NCBI RefSeq assembly: GCF_012927045.1
Contig: NZ_JABBFW010000001.1
Span: forward strand, 496,001-560,000
Source of the DNA: Azohydromonas caseinilytica
Lineage (GTDB): Bacteria; Pseudomonadota; Gammaproteobacteria; Burkholderiales; Burkholderiaceae_C
Direction: 5' to 3'
DNA: 64,000 nucleotides
In this document: positions 37,410 to 44,900 of the stretch, in pieces
Layout of the letters: every line of letters begins with the position of its first letter
Numbering within the stretch: position 1 is the first letter of the stretch
The notes under the pieces: generated by a model
The model's input: the letters and a program-made list of their open reading frames with translations, nothing else
Told to the model about the DNA's origin: nothing
Databases searched by the model: none
Made by a program: the position numbers and the translations under genes

Positions 37410-37750
37410 GGGTTTCCTGAGGGATACGGGCGCCGGCTGGCGACGCACTCTCATTCTCCCTTAGACCACTAAGGCCAAACATTGCGGACGCATCAGGCAC
37501 TGTCACTGGTCATCCGCTCACCCCAGAGCGCAAAGGCGCCAGGATCGCGGGCGTGATGCAGAAACTAGAGGCGTGGATGGTGGACGCCCTCAAGGCTTAG
37601 CCCACCGAGCAGTCCGGGAGACTGAGCAGTCATCAGCCTTCTAACCGTCGGATGCTGATGCTGCCCATTGCCCGCGTACTGCCGTGCCTGTGTAAACGCT
37701 CCTGTAAACCGTCTGTAAACCTGGCTTCGCCGCGTCCACACGGCTTGATT
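37410..37750. promoter_or_regulatory. hsdM upstream region with three TGTAAAC repeats
   Basis: This 341-bp region has no full gene. Three direct TGTAAAC repeats lie at 37691-37697, 37703-37709 and 37714-37720, spaced 11-12 bp, which is one helical turn. They could be operators or part of an origin-like region that the IS21 copy now separates from the GTGTTCC array. A plus-strand frame ending ...MQKLEAWMVDALKA at a TAG near 37601 looks like a possible C-terminal gene remnant but cannot be identified. Confidence 0.5.
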
Positions 37751-37858
37751 TGTTGAGGCCGACCGAAAAGTGAGCCACTTCTAATGGCCGTGCCGACTGA
37801 AAACTGAGCCAGGTGAACACCTACCCTGCCGCTTTTTTGTGCAGCAGGGAATCGAGGA

Positions 37859-39409
37859 GTGATCACCATGGATCAGATCGGATGGATCCGGCGGCTGCAC
37901 CGCCGGGAGAACAAGAGCGAGAGGGAGATCTCGCGCATGACGGGGCTGTCGCGCAACACGGTGGCCAAGTGGCTGCACGCCGACGTCAGCGAAGCGCCGA
38001 AGTACCGGCGCGCGCCCCAGCCCTGCAAGCTCACGCCGTTCGTGGAGATGGTCAAGCAGGCGCTGCTGGCCGATGCCCGGCGTCCGAAGCAGGAGCGGCG
38101 CACGGCCAAGGCGTTGCACGCCGAGCTCAAGGCCGCTGGCTACGGCGGCGGCTACACGCGGCTGACGGACTTCATCCGCGACTGGCGCGCCGGCGAAGGT
38201 CAGGCCGCCAGCGTCCACGCCTTCGTGCCGATGGCCTTCGAGCTCGGCGAGGCGTTCCAGTTCGACTGGAGCGAGGAAGGGCTGGTGGTGGGCGGCATCT
38301 ACTACCGGCTGCAGGTGGCGCACATGAAGTTGTGTGCCAGCCGCGCGTTCTGGCTGGTGGCCTACCCGAGCCAGGGCCACGAGATGCTGTTCGACGCGCA
38401 CACGCGCTGCTTCAGCGCGCTGGGCGGGGTCGCCAGACGGGGCATCTACGACAACATGAAGACCGCCGTGGACAAGGTCCACAAGGGCAAGGGGCGACAG
38501 GTCAACGCCCGCTTCGCCGTGATGTGCGCCCACTACCTGTTCGACCCCGACTTCTGCAATGTGGCCAGCGGCTGGGAGAAGGGGGTTGTCGAGAAGAACG
38601 TGCAGGACAGTCGCCGGCGCATCTGGGTCGAGGCGGCCAAGCGGCGCTTCGGCTCCTTTACCGAGCTCAACGCCTGGCTCGGGGAGCGCTGCCGCGCGCT
38701 GTGGCAGGAGATCCGCCACCCGCAGCATGGGCGCTTCAGCGTGGCCGAGATGCTGGAGCACGAGCGGCCGCACCTCATGCCCATGCCGGTACCGTTCGAC
38801 GGTTACGTCGAGAAGCCCGCGCGCGTGAGCAGCACCTGCTTGGTGACGGTGGCGCGCAACCGCTACTCGGTGCCGTGCGAGCTGGCCGGGCAGATGGTCA
38901 GCACGCGGCTGTACCCGGGGCGCGTCGTGGTGGTGGCCGGCGACGACGTGGTGGCCAGCCACGAGCGGCTGAGCGACCGGGGGCAGACCCACTACGACTG
39001 GCAGCACTACGTGCCGCTGCTGCAGCGCAAGCCCGGCGCGCTGCGCAACGGGGCGCCCTTCGTCGAGATGCCCGAGCCGCTGCTGCGGCTGCGCCGGGCG
39101 CTGTTGCGCGAGAGCGGCGGCGACCGCGTCATGGCGCAGGTGCTGGCCCTGGTACCGGGCGCCGGACTCGACGCCGTGCTGGTGGCGGTGGAGCTGGCCC
39201 TGGAGAGCGCGCCGCCCTCCGGGCGCGTGAGCATCGAGCACGTGCTCAACGTGCTGGGGCGGCTCAACGCCGCGCCGGTGCCGCAGGCCGTGGCCACGCC
39301 GCTGCAGGTCAAGACGCCGCCGCTGGCCGACCCGGGCCGCTACGACCGGCTGCGCAGCCGCGCCGGCGCCGTCGTGCCGGCCCACGGCGAGGAGGCCGGC
39401 CATGCGTGA
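37859..39409 (+). CDS. istA: IS21-family transposase IstA
   Basis: A 516-residue DDE transposase. The N-terminal helix-turn-helix (KSEREISRMTGLSRNTVAKWL) binds the IS ends. The RNase H-like core has the first aspartate in FQFDWSEEG, the second in GIYDNMKTAVDKV and the glutamate in WEKGVVEKNVQ. A C-terminal beta domain follows (VARNRYSVPCELAG). It is intact and full-length. Its stop overlaps the istB start by eight bases (ATGCGTGA), the usual coupling in IS21 elements. Confidence 0.95.
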   Translation: MITMDQIGWIRRLHRRENKSEREISRMTGLSRNTVAKWLHADVSEAPKYRRAPQPCKLTPFVEMVKQALLADARRPKQERRTAKALHAELKAAGYGGGYTRLTDFIRDWRAGEGQAASVHAFVPMAFELGEAFQFDWSEEGLVVGGIYYRLQVAHMKLCASRAFWLVAYPSQGHEMLFDAHTRCFSALGGVARRGIYDNMKTAVDKVHKGKGRQVNARFAVMCAHYLFDPDFCNVASGWEKGVVEKNVQDSRRRIWVEAAKRRFGSFTELNAWLGERCRALWQEIRHPQHGRFSVAEMLEHERPHLMPMPVPFDGYVEKPARVSSTCLVTVARNRYSVPCELAGQMVSTRLYPGRVVVVAGDDVVASHERLSDRGQTHYDWQHYVPLLQRKPGALRNGAPFVEMPEPLLRLRRALLRESGGDRVMAQVLALVPGAGLDAVLVAVELALESAPPSGRVSIEHVLNVLGRLNAAPVPQAVATPLQVKTPPLADPGRYDRLRSRAGAVVPAHGEEAGHA

Positions 39410-40208
39410 CCTTATTGCCGAGCTCAAGGCGCTGCGGCTGCACGGCATGGCCGGCGCCTGGGCCGAGCTGCAGGAACAGGGCCAGAACGCCGGCGTGGAG
39501 ACCTCGCGCTGGCTGCTGGAGCACCTGCTGCAAGCCGAGGCCACCGACCGCGCCATGCGCTCGGTGAGCTACCAGATGCACGCGGCGAAGTTCCCGATGC
39601 ACCGCGACCTGGCCGGCTTCGACTTCGACGTCTCGCCGGTGGACCGCAAGCTCGTGACGCAGCTGGCGACGTGCGAGTTCACCGAGCACGCGCACAACGC
39701 CGTTCTCGTGGGCGGGCCTGGAACCGGCAAAACGCATCTTGCGACCGCCATCGGCGTGGCCGGCATCACGCGCCACGGCAAGCGCGTGCGGTTCTACTCG
39801 ACGGTGGACCTGGTCAACGCGCTGGAGCAGGAAAAGGCCCAAGGCAAGGCTGGGCGCATTGCCGCGACGCTGCTGCGCATGGACCTCGTTGTATTGGACG
39901 AGCTGGGATATTTACCCTTCAGCCAAGCCGGCGGGGCGTTGCTGTTCCACCTGCTGTCCAAACTCTACGAGCACACCAGCGTGCTGATCACCACCAATCT
40001 CGACTTCGGTGAGTGGTCAACGGTATTCGTGGACGCAAAAATGACAACCGCGCTGCTGGACCGCCTCACGCATCACTGCCACATCGTCGAAACGGGCAAC
40101 GAGTCGATCCGCTTCATGCGCAGTACCGAGCAGGCCAAGCAGCGCATCACGGCTCGCGAGCAGGCGCGCCGGGTTGCCAGGGCGCCAGTGCCAGAAGAGA
40201 TTCCTTGA
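39402..40208 (+). CDS. istB: IS21-family helper ATPase IstB
   Basis: A 268-residue DnaC/DnaA-like AAA+ ATPase that assembles on DNA and stimulates IstA transposition. Walker A is GGPGTGKTHLA, Walker B is LVVLDELGYLPFSQ, sensor I is SVLITTNLDFGEW, and the C-terminal arginine region is LLDRLTHHCHIVETG. It is intact, so with istA the copy appears transposition-competent. The 195 bp that follow to the IS end hold the right terminal repeats and a perfect DnaA-box match (40315-40323). Confidence 0.95.
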   Translation: MRDLIAELKALRLHGMAGAWAELQEQGQNAGVETSRWLLEHLLQAEATDRAMRSVSYQMHAAKFPMHRDLAGFDFDVSPVDRKLVTQLATCEFTEHAHNAVLVGGPGTGKTHLATAIGVAGITRHGKRVRFYSTVDLVNALEQEKAQGKAGRIAATLLRMDLVVLDELGYLPFSQAGGALLFHLLSKLYEHTSVLITTNLDFGEWSTVFVDAKMTTALLDRLTHHCHIVETGNESIRFMRSTEQAKQRITAREQARRVARAPVPEEIP

Positions 40209-40403
40209 TGAACCGCCGCGCGGGGCCAGACGCTGCGGGCTACGCCCTTCGCGTCTGGCCCCGCGCGCGCAACACAGCGCCTAGGAGGTCAAACACCAGA
40301 GCTTGGACCTACACTTATCCACAGCCGGCCTTCAAAAACCGGCTTCCGCCCCTGGCTCAAAGTTCAGTCGGCACGGTGGCTCAGAATTGCGTCGGCCCCG
40401 ACA

Positions 40404-40653
40404 CTTGATTCTCTTTCGGTGTTCCTAGTGTTCCGCAGTGTTCCCTAGAGGGGAAACGTCGGAACACCGGCAGTGTTCCAGCGGTGTTCCGTGGTGTTCC
40501 TGACCCGGCCACACTCCTGAGCAGCCTACTTCAGGAACACCAGGGAACACTGGCCGCAAGCCCCGGTGTTCCAGCGTTTCCAGAGGAAGAACACCGGGAA
40601 CACCAGGAACCTGGCGAAATGCAGCACTTCAGCGGAAGTGCTGCCGCGAGCTG
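40404..40653. repeat. Array of GTGTTCC heptamers (iteron-like)
   Basis: Eleven perfect copies of GTGTTCC or its complement lie in 40419-40603. Starts on the plus strand are 40419, 40428, 40438, 40473, 40484, 40494 and 40566. Inverted copies are at 40461, 40534, 40544 and 40597, and one copy with a mismatch is at 40588. Adjacent copies are often 9-11 bp apart, about one helical turn. The region is non-coding and lies at the 3' end of the DUF927/Toprim gene pair. It looks like an iteron or protein-binding array, possibly a replication origin of the element. Confidence 0.8.
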
Positions 40654-42459
40654 TTATTCGTCGGCCTCCATCAGCTTGCCCGTGAAGGCGTACACCCGCA
40701 CTTTCTGGCCCAACGCTCGCGGTGTGAGTGTGCGGCTGCTCTTGCCGTCTGCGCCGGGCTGGATCACGCCAGCAGCTACCAGTGCAGCCGCCGCGGCCTT
40801 GTGGTCGAAGCCGGCGCACAGCTCACGCCGGAACACCTCGGGCATTACGAAGAACTGCCGTGAACCATCCGCGCCAGTACGGAAGAAGCCCGCCCGGTTG
40901 ATGATGCGCTCTCCTGCGTCGTCCACGTCCTGGAAGCGGCTGGAACCGTGGGCCTCGAAGAAGGCGCGCACCTGCTGCAGTAACGCTCGATCCTCGCGCC
41001 GGCCCGGTCCGCCGAAGGACTCCAGCCAGGAATCGAAGCAGCGCCCCGCAGCGGCCTCAGCCTCGCCCGGTTGCCAGCCGGTCAGTCCGTATCGTGTCGC
41101 CAGCTCGCCCGCCTCTGCCACCAAGCCGAAGCGCCGGGCCACGCGCAGCACTTGTCCGGCGGCTTCCTTAGGAACGTGATCGTGGACGAACTCGCGCACC
41201 GCCGCGCCGATGGTGTCGGCCAGCTCGGCACGGTCACGCGCCAAGTGCTTCAGCCACTCCACGCCCACGGCACCGAAGCAGCGTCCCACGGCCTCCTTGA
41301 TCGCCAGCGCCAACGCTGCTGCGCTCGGCTGGCCGTTCAGGCAGTCGAAAGCGCCCAGCCCTGCACCGGCGTCAGCCTCGATGTCGGCCAGGCGGATCTC
41401 CTGCCCCGCGTTGGCCTTCTTACCGGCGCGGGCCATCAGGCCGGAAAGCGACTCCTCCCCGGCGCTGAGGAACAGCAGCGTCCAGCGGGCTGCCGGCTTG
41501 GCGGTGCCGCTGCGGCTCGCCCGCGTCTTGCCCTGGCCGTTGGCGAGCATGTAAGCCGCGTCGCCAGCCTCGCGCGGGTCTACCTGGGACAGCTCATCCA
41601 GGATCAGCAACCCGTGGTTGTGCAGCGCCGCCAGCCCCTCAAGACCGTTGGCCGTGGTCCGCCAGAGCCGCGGGTACTCCTGCGGGTTTCCCCAGACGGA
41701 CGCAGCCAGCGCCAGCGCCGTGCTCTTGCCGCAGGACGATGGGCCGCGCAGGTGGAATCCACCGGCGTCATCGCTGGTGATGCCCAACAGCGGCCCGGCA
41801 AGGGCGCAGGACAGTGCGAACACCATGCGAGAGTTGCCGGCTGCCAGCGCTGCCACTTCGTCGCGCCACTGCGACGCGGTGCCCAGCGTGGACAGTGCTG
41901 GCTCCAGGCCATGGGCGTTCTGGAACACCACCCGCTCGCCGTTGCCGCCGATAGCTTGGTCCGGCAGCACGTACACGCCGCCACACCAGCCCAGCCGGTC
42001 CACGCAGCGCGCGCGCTCTGTCACCGGCCATACCTGCAGGTACGTCGCCAGCATGTCGCGCGCGGCCTTGCCGGGGGCTATACGCTGGCCCCGCCGGGCC
42101 AGTTCACGCAGCACCTCCAAGCCGTCGCCTTGCAGCAGCTCCATGGGCATCGCCCATCGGTGCTGCACGCCGTCCGCGTCGTCCCACTCCAGCAGCCGGC
42201 CCCACTCGAACGACTTGGCGCCACGCGTCATCGCCAGGATGCGCAGCGGGGAGCACAGCCACTGCGGGGACTTCTCGTTGCCGTCCTTATCCTTGCCGAT
42301 GAAGTACACGCCCGCGGCTTGGTCTGCGGTGTGCTCACGCAGCTCGAAGCGCATACCGCCCACCTCGTAGCGGGTCAGCGGCTGCGGCTTGGCCTGCAGC
42401 GCCGCCGCAGCCATGGCCAAGTCAGCGCACACGTCGGCGCTGTCCAGTACCGCGCTCAT
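40654..42459 (-). CDS. DUF927-domain ATPase (replication helicase-like)
   Basis: A 601-residue P-loop protein of the DUF927 group found in phages, satellites and islands. Walker A is GPSSCGKST (239-247) and Walker B LLILDELSQVD (from 284). A following segment reads GDAAYMLANGQGKTRASRSG. The N-terminal part binds as DUF927 (WLCSPLRILAMTRGAKSFEW). The C-terminal region is helical and ends in a winged-helix-like segment. It overlaps the Toprim gene by four bases (ATGA), like the primase-helicase pairs of satellites. It is presumed to unwind DNA at the element's origin; the GTGTTCC array follows its stop. Confidence 0.88.
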   Translation of the reverse strand: MSAVLDSADVCADLAMAAAALQAKPQPLTRYEVGGMRFELREHTADQAAGVYFIGKDKDGNEKSPQWLCSPLRILAMTRGAKSFEWGRLLEWDDADGVQHRWAMPMELLQGDGLEVLRELARRGQRIAPGKAARDMLATYLQVWPVTERARCVDRLGWCGGVYVLPDQAIGGNGERVVFQNAHGLEPALSTLGTASQWRDEVAALAAGNSRMVFALSCALAGPLLGITSDDAGGFHLRGPSSCGKSTALALAASVWGNPQEYPRLWRTTANGLEGLAALHNHGLLILDELSQVDPREAGDAAYMLANGQGKTRASRSGTAKPAARWTLLFLSAGEESLSGLMARAGKKANAGQEIRLADIEADAGAGLGAFDCLNGQPSAAALALAIKEAVGRCFGAVGVEWLKHLARDRAELADTIGAAVREFVHDHVPKEAAGQVLRVARRFGLVAEAGELATRYGLTGWQPGEAEAAAGRCFDSWLESFGGPGRREDRALLQQVRAFFEAHGSSRFQDVDDAGERIINRAGFFRTGADGSRQFFVMPEVFRRELCAGFDHKAAAAALVAAGVIQPGADGKSSRTLTPRALGQKVRVYAFTGKLMEADE

Positions 42460-43460
42460 GCCCCGCCTCCTTCCTGGTGCGCCGGCTCGAAGGCATCTGT
42501 GATCGACTCGGCCACGCGGTCCAGCTCGGCACCTCCACGCGCGGCCCACACGTCGCACCAGTCTGCGCTGGCCGTGCTGGGGGTCAGCACGTCACACCGC
42601 ACCAGGGCGCTGGCCGCGCGCGCCTTGAGTACCTGTGCCGCACGTTGTCCTGCCTCGCCGGGGTCTGCGAACACCACCAGGCGTCGCACGTCCGGCGACC
42701 ACACATAGGACTTCATGCCCAAGGCACTGTAGGCGGACACCGTGGCTACGCCAGACGCCAACTGGGCAGCCAGTGCCGTCTCGATTCCTTCGGCTACGCC
42801 CTGCACCCCGGCCTCGGGCTCGTACAGGCGGATCGCCGCGCCAGCCAGCGGCCCGGCCGTGCCGGTCAGCTTCTTGACCGCGGGAACGTTCGCCTTGCGG
42901 CCGTCCGCGCTGAGGTACGTGCGATGCAGCGCCAGCACCTCGCCGGTTGGGCTTACCAAGGGGGCCACCAGAGCCGGGAAGCGGCCCAGCTCCTGCCCTT
43001 CGTGCCAGTACGGCAACGCTGAGTGAAAGCGCAGGCACGCCGGCAGGGGCCACAGATCGGCCTTGAGACGGTGCTGCAGGTAGCGGGTGGCCGGATCGTC
43101 GGCGCCCAGCACCGCGCACTGTGCCCAGATCGCCGCGTTGCGCTGGGCGTTGGCGGCCCAGCGCTGGCGCTGCTCGGCTTCACGCTCGGCTCGCGCGGCT
43201 TGCACCCGGTGCTGCAGTTCAGCACGCTCCGCGGGCGTCATGCGCTTGCGGTCGATGGCTGTCCACACGCTGCTGATGCCTTGGCGGTAGCAGCCGAACA
43301 CGCCGCCGCGCAGGTCCTCGAACAGCAAGCACCAGCCGGCCTTGTCGCCGCGTCGGCCGTTGGTCGAGAAGCGCACGATGCGCCCGGGCTGGATCGTCTC
43401 TGGGGCATGGCCCAGCAAGGCCAGAATTGCTGAGAGGAAATGGCTGAGGAAGTCACACAT
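42456..43460 (-). CDS. Toprim-domain primase-like protein
   Basis: A 334-residue protein with a C-terminal Toprim domain (about 215-300). It contains VAEGIETALAAQLASG (Glu224 and Glu227), SALGMKSYVW and VVFADPGEAGQRAA. The N-terminal region resembles the zinc-less primase-associated part (VRFSTNGRRGDKAGWCLLF, AIDRKRMTPAERAELQ). The usual DxD of Toprim reads D266-P-G, so the second acidic residue is missing and catalysis is doubtful. It overlaps the unknown repeat protein by eight bases and the DUF927 gene by four. It may still serve as a loader or structural primase partner. Confidence 0.85.
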   Translation of the reverse strand: MCDFLSHFLSAILALLGHAPETIQPGRIVRFSTNGRRGDKAGWCLLFEDLRGGVFGCYRQGISSVWTAIDRKRMTPAERAELQHRVQAARAEREAEQRQRWAANAQRNAAIWAQCAVLGADDPATRYLQHRLKADLWPLPACLRFHSALPYWHEGQELGRFPALVAPLVSPTGEVLALHRTYLSADGRKANVPAVKKLTGTAGPLAGAAIRLYEPEAGVQGVAEGIETALAAQLASGVATVSAYSALGMKSYVWSPDVRRLVVFADPGEAGQRAAQVLKARAASALVRCDVLTPSTASADWCDVWAARGGAELDRVAESITDAFEPAHQEGGGA

Positions 43461-44301
43461 CGTTGACTCCTCCCGTCAGCACTTTGACCGCGACCACGGC
43501 ACGGTCGAGGCACTTGATGACGTCGGATTCGTGTTGCTGCGAGTTGATTGCCCGGATCAACTCAAACAACGCGTTGTAAGCCCCGATTTCCAGATAGCGC
43601 GCTTTGATGTTCGGGATATACCGCGGCTCTTCGACCAGCTGAGCCACCGCGGCCGCGACCTTCATCACCAATATCTCCTGGAACCACGCCGATCGCGGGC
43701 TACGCGCCGCCGCTTCCAACTTGCGCACCACCTTGGCGGTGTTGATTTCCAATGACTTCATCTTGCTGGCGCGGGTGGCGACGCGTTCCTTCACCAGCAG
43801 CTCCACCGCGGTTGCCAAGCGTATGACCGGGGACATGCTCGACGACTCGACGTGCTGGGCACGCGCTGCTGCCACGAGATTGCTCGCGTTTTCGAGGGCA
43901 GCAGCGTCGGCGGGATTTGCGACCGCGATCCAGGAATAGCGGGTGTCTTCCAGCAGCAGCTTCACGGCGGTCGCGACGCGTCCGACCAGCGCGCTGTTTA
44001 ACAAGGGCGTGGGCTGCTGGGTGTAGATCGAAGCGACCAATTCGTTCACCGCTTGGATAGCCTCAGCTCCTAACGGCGATATTTTCTTGGCTGAGGCATA
44101 GCGCCACTCTTGCTTCAGCATCTGCTTTACCGCGTCGCGCACGACTGCTTCGAAATCCCGGGGCTTGAGGTATTTGGCCTGCACCTTGATCACCAATTGG
44201 CGCATGGCTCGGACGATCTGATCCTCCAAGAGTTTGAAATTGCGGGTTTTTGCGGGTACGGGCGTGCGTTGTCCCGCCCCCAGGGCGTAAAAATCTTGCA
44301 T
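43453..44301 (-). CDS. Unrecognised helical protein with ~50-residue internal repeats (282 aa)
   Basis: I do not recognise a family. After a 50-residue N-terminus the protein is made of four similar units of 47-55 residues plus a partial fifth. The common pattern is (V/I/L)xxAVxxLLxxxRY, a variable stretch, then NxLVxAxxxQ. Examples are VATAVKLLLEDTRYSW, LATAVELLVKERVA, VAAAVAQLVEEPRYIP and the partial RAVVAVKVLTGG. All units are predicted helical. It is first of three overlapping genes (this, Toprim, DUF927) and follows the AlpA-like gene after 12 bp, so it belongs to the replication operon. It could be an origin-binding or accessory factor; that is inference from position. Confidence 0.75.
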   Translation of the reverse strand: MQDFYALGAGQRTPVPAKTRNFKLLEDQIVRAMRQLVIKVQAKYLKPRDFEAVVRDAVKQMLKQEWRYASAKKISPLGAEAIQAVNELVASIYTQQPTPLLNSALVGRVATAVKLLLEDTRYSWIAVANPADAAALENASNLVAAARAQHVESSSMSPVIRLATAVELLVKERVATRASKMKSLEINTAKVVRKLEAAARSPRSAWFQEILVMKVAAAVAQLVEEPRYIPNIKARYLEIGAYNALFELIRAINSQQHESDVIKCLDRAVVAVKVLTGGVNDV

Positions 44302-44313
44302 GTCAGTCTCCGA

Positions 44314-44538
44314 TTAGGTGTTGGCGGCGTCGCGCTGGCGCTGCAGCCAGGCGTCGAGGTCGGCACGCAGCACGCCGGACGCGCGGCCGCCGAGGCGGAC
44401 GCGCGCCAGCTCCTGGCGACGGATCAGCGTGTAGAGGTGGGAGCGGGAGCAGCCCAGATAGGCGTGGGCTTGGGAAATGCGCAGCACCGGGCTTTGCGGT
44501 TGCTGTGCGGGGGTGGGAATGTTGACCTTTTTGGCCAT
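44314..44538 (-). CDS. AlpA/Xis-like helix-turn-helix protein (74 aa)
   Basis: A 74-residue protein starting MAKKVNIPTPAQQ. Its MerR-like/AlpA winged helix reads LRISQAHAYLGCSRSHLYTLIRRQELARVRLGGRASGVLRADLDAWL, the standard excisionase-type DNA-binding fold. I chose the ATG at 44536-44538 over an upstream start because the extra residues are not family-like. In satellites such proteins control excision and the int or replication promoter. It leads the operon with the repeat protein, Toprim and DUF927 genes. Confidence 0.88.
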   Translation of the reverse strand: MAKKVNIPTPAQQPQSPVLRISQAHAYLGCSRSHLYTLIRRQELARVRLGGRASGVLRADLDAWLQRQRDAANT

Positions 44539-44895
44539 AAGTCCTCGTGTTGAGTTAACAACCGAGCCCCGCAGCAAAAGGCCTCCACTGCCCGCGAACG
44601 GAACGATGGTGGAAAATCCTGGGGTCTGGGTCCAATCAGACACCGGGCTCTTGCGTTGGTGCTCGGTATGGAGCCCCCAGAGTCCTCGAACGACTCTCGG
44701 GGGTTTCCACCTCAGGACTTGCTTGTTTGCCGCCCTTTGTCGAGGTGTGCGCTGATGCTAAGAGCGGTTTTGACTGCTTCTGCGCGTCTCACTAAGGGCA
44801 TGACCGTCTTTGCTGAGGTAGCGAATCAACGAAACGTTGGTACGCCAACAAAACGTTGATCACTTCAGCAAATTGTAAAAATAAGTAAAACATGG
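44539..44895. promoter_or_regulatory. Control region between integrase and AlpA-like gene
   Basis: A 357-bp gene-free and AT-richer spacer. It holds AAACGTTG at 44832 and 44851, the palindrome GTTGG-TACG-CCAAC between them, and a promoter for the leftward operon (entered separately). These are likely operators for the AlpA-like protein. A clustered GAACGACTCTCGGGGG hairpin-like stretch lies near 44690. Confidence 0.5.
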
Positions 44896-44900
44896 TCACA
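44872..44900 (-). promoter_or_regulatory. Candidate sigma-70 promoter for the xis-replication operon
   Basis: On the minus strand TGTGAC (44900-44895) and TACAAT (44877-44872) are separated by exactly 17 bp, a good -35/-10 pair in an AT-rich stretch. It lies just downstream of the integrase stop and points at the AlpA-like gene. Confidence 0.45.

Larger units (their letters stand above)
37751..40403 (+). mobile_element. IS21-family insertion sequence, complete
   Basis: A 2653-bp insertion with istA and istB. The termini are related 27-bp inverted ends at 37751-37777 and 40377-40403, both starting TGT and matching at 20 of 27 positions. A second inner pair lies at 37788-37813 and 40351-40376 (23 of 26). 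The flanks carry a 7-bp target duplication, CTTGATT, at 37744-37750 and 40404-40410. Multiple terminal repeats and a 4-8 bp duplication are IS21 hallmarks. It lies in non-coding DNA between the hsdM promoter side and the GTGTTCC array, so no gene is clearly broken. Confidence 0.95.

Noticed and set aside
37455-37601. A truncated gene ending MQKLEAWMVDALKA
   Set aside because: The frame looks partly protein-like, but the start overlaps hsdM antisense and no family is recognised. It is kept only as a note in the intergenic entry.
40315-40323. DnaA box as part of the island origin
   Set aside because: It lies inside the right end of the IS21 copy, so it belongs to the IS, not to the host element.
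40419-40603. CRISPR array
   Set aside because: The repeated unit is only 7 bp, occurs in both orientations, and has no uniform spacers or cas genes nearby.
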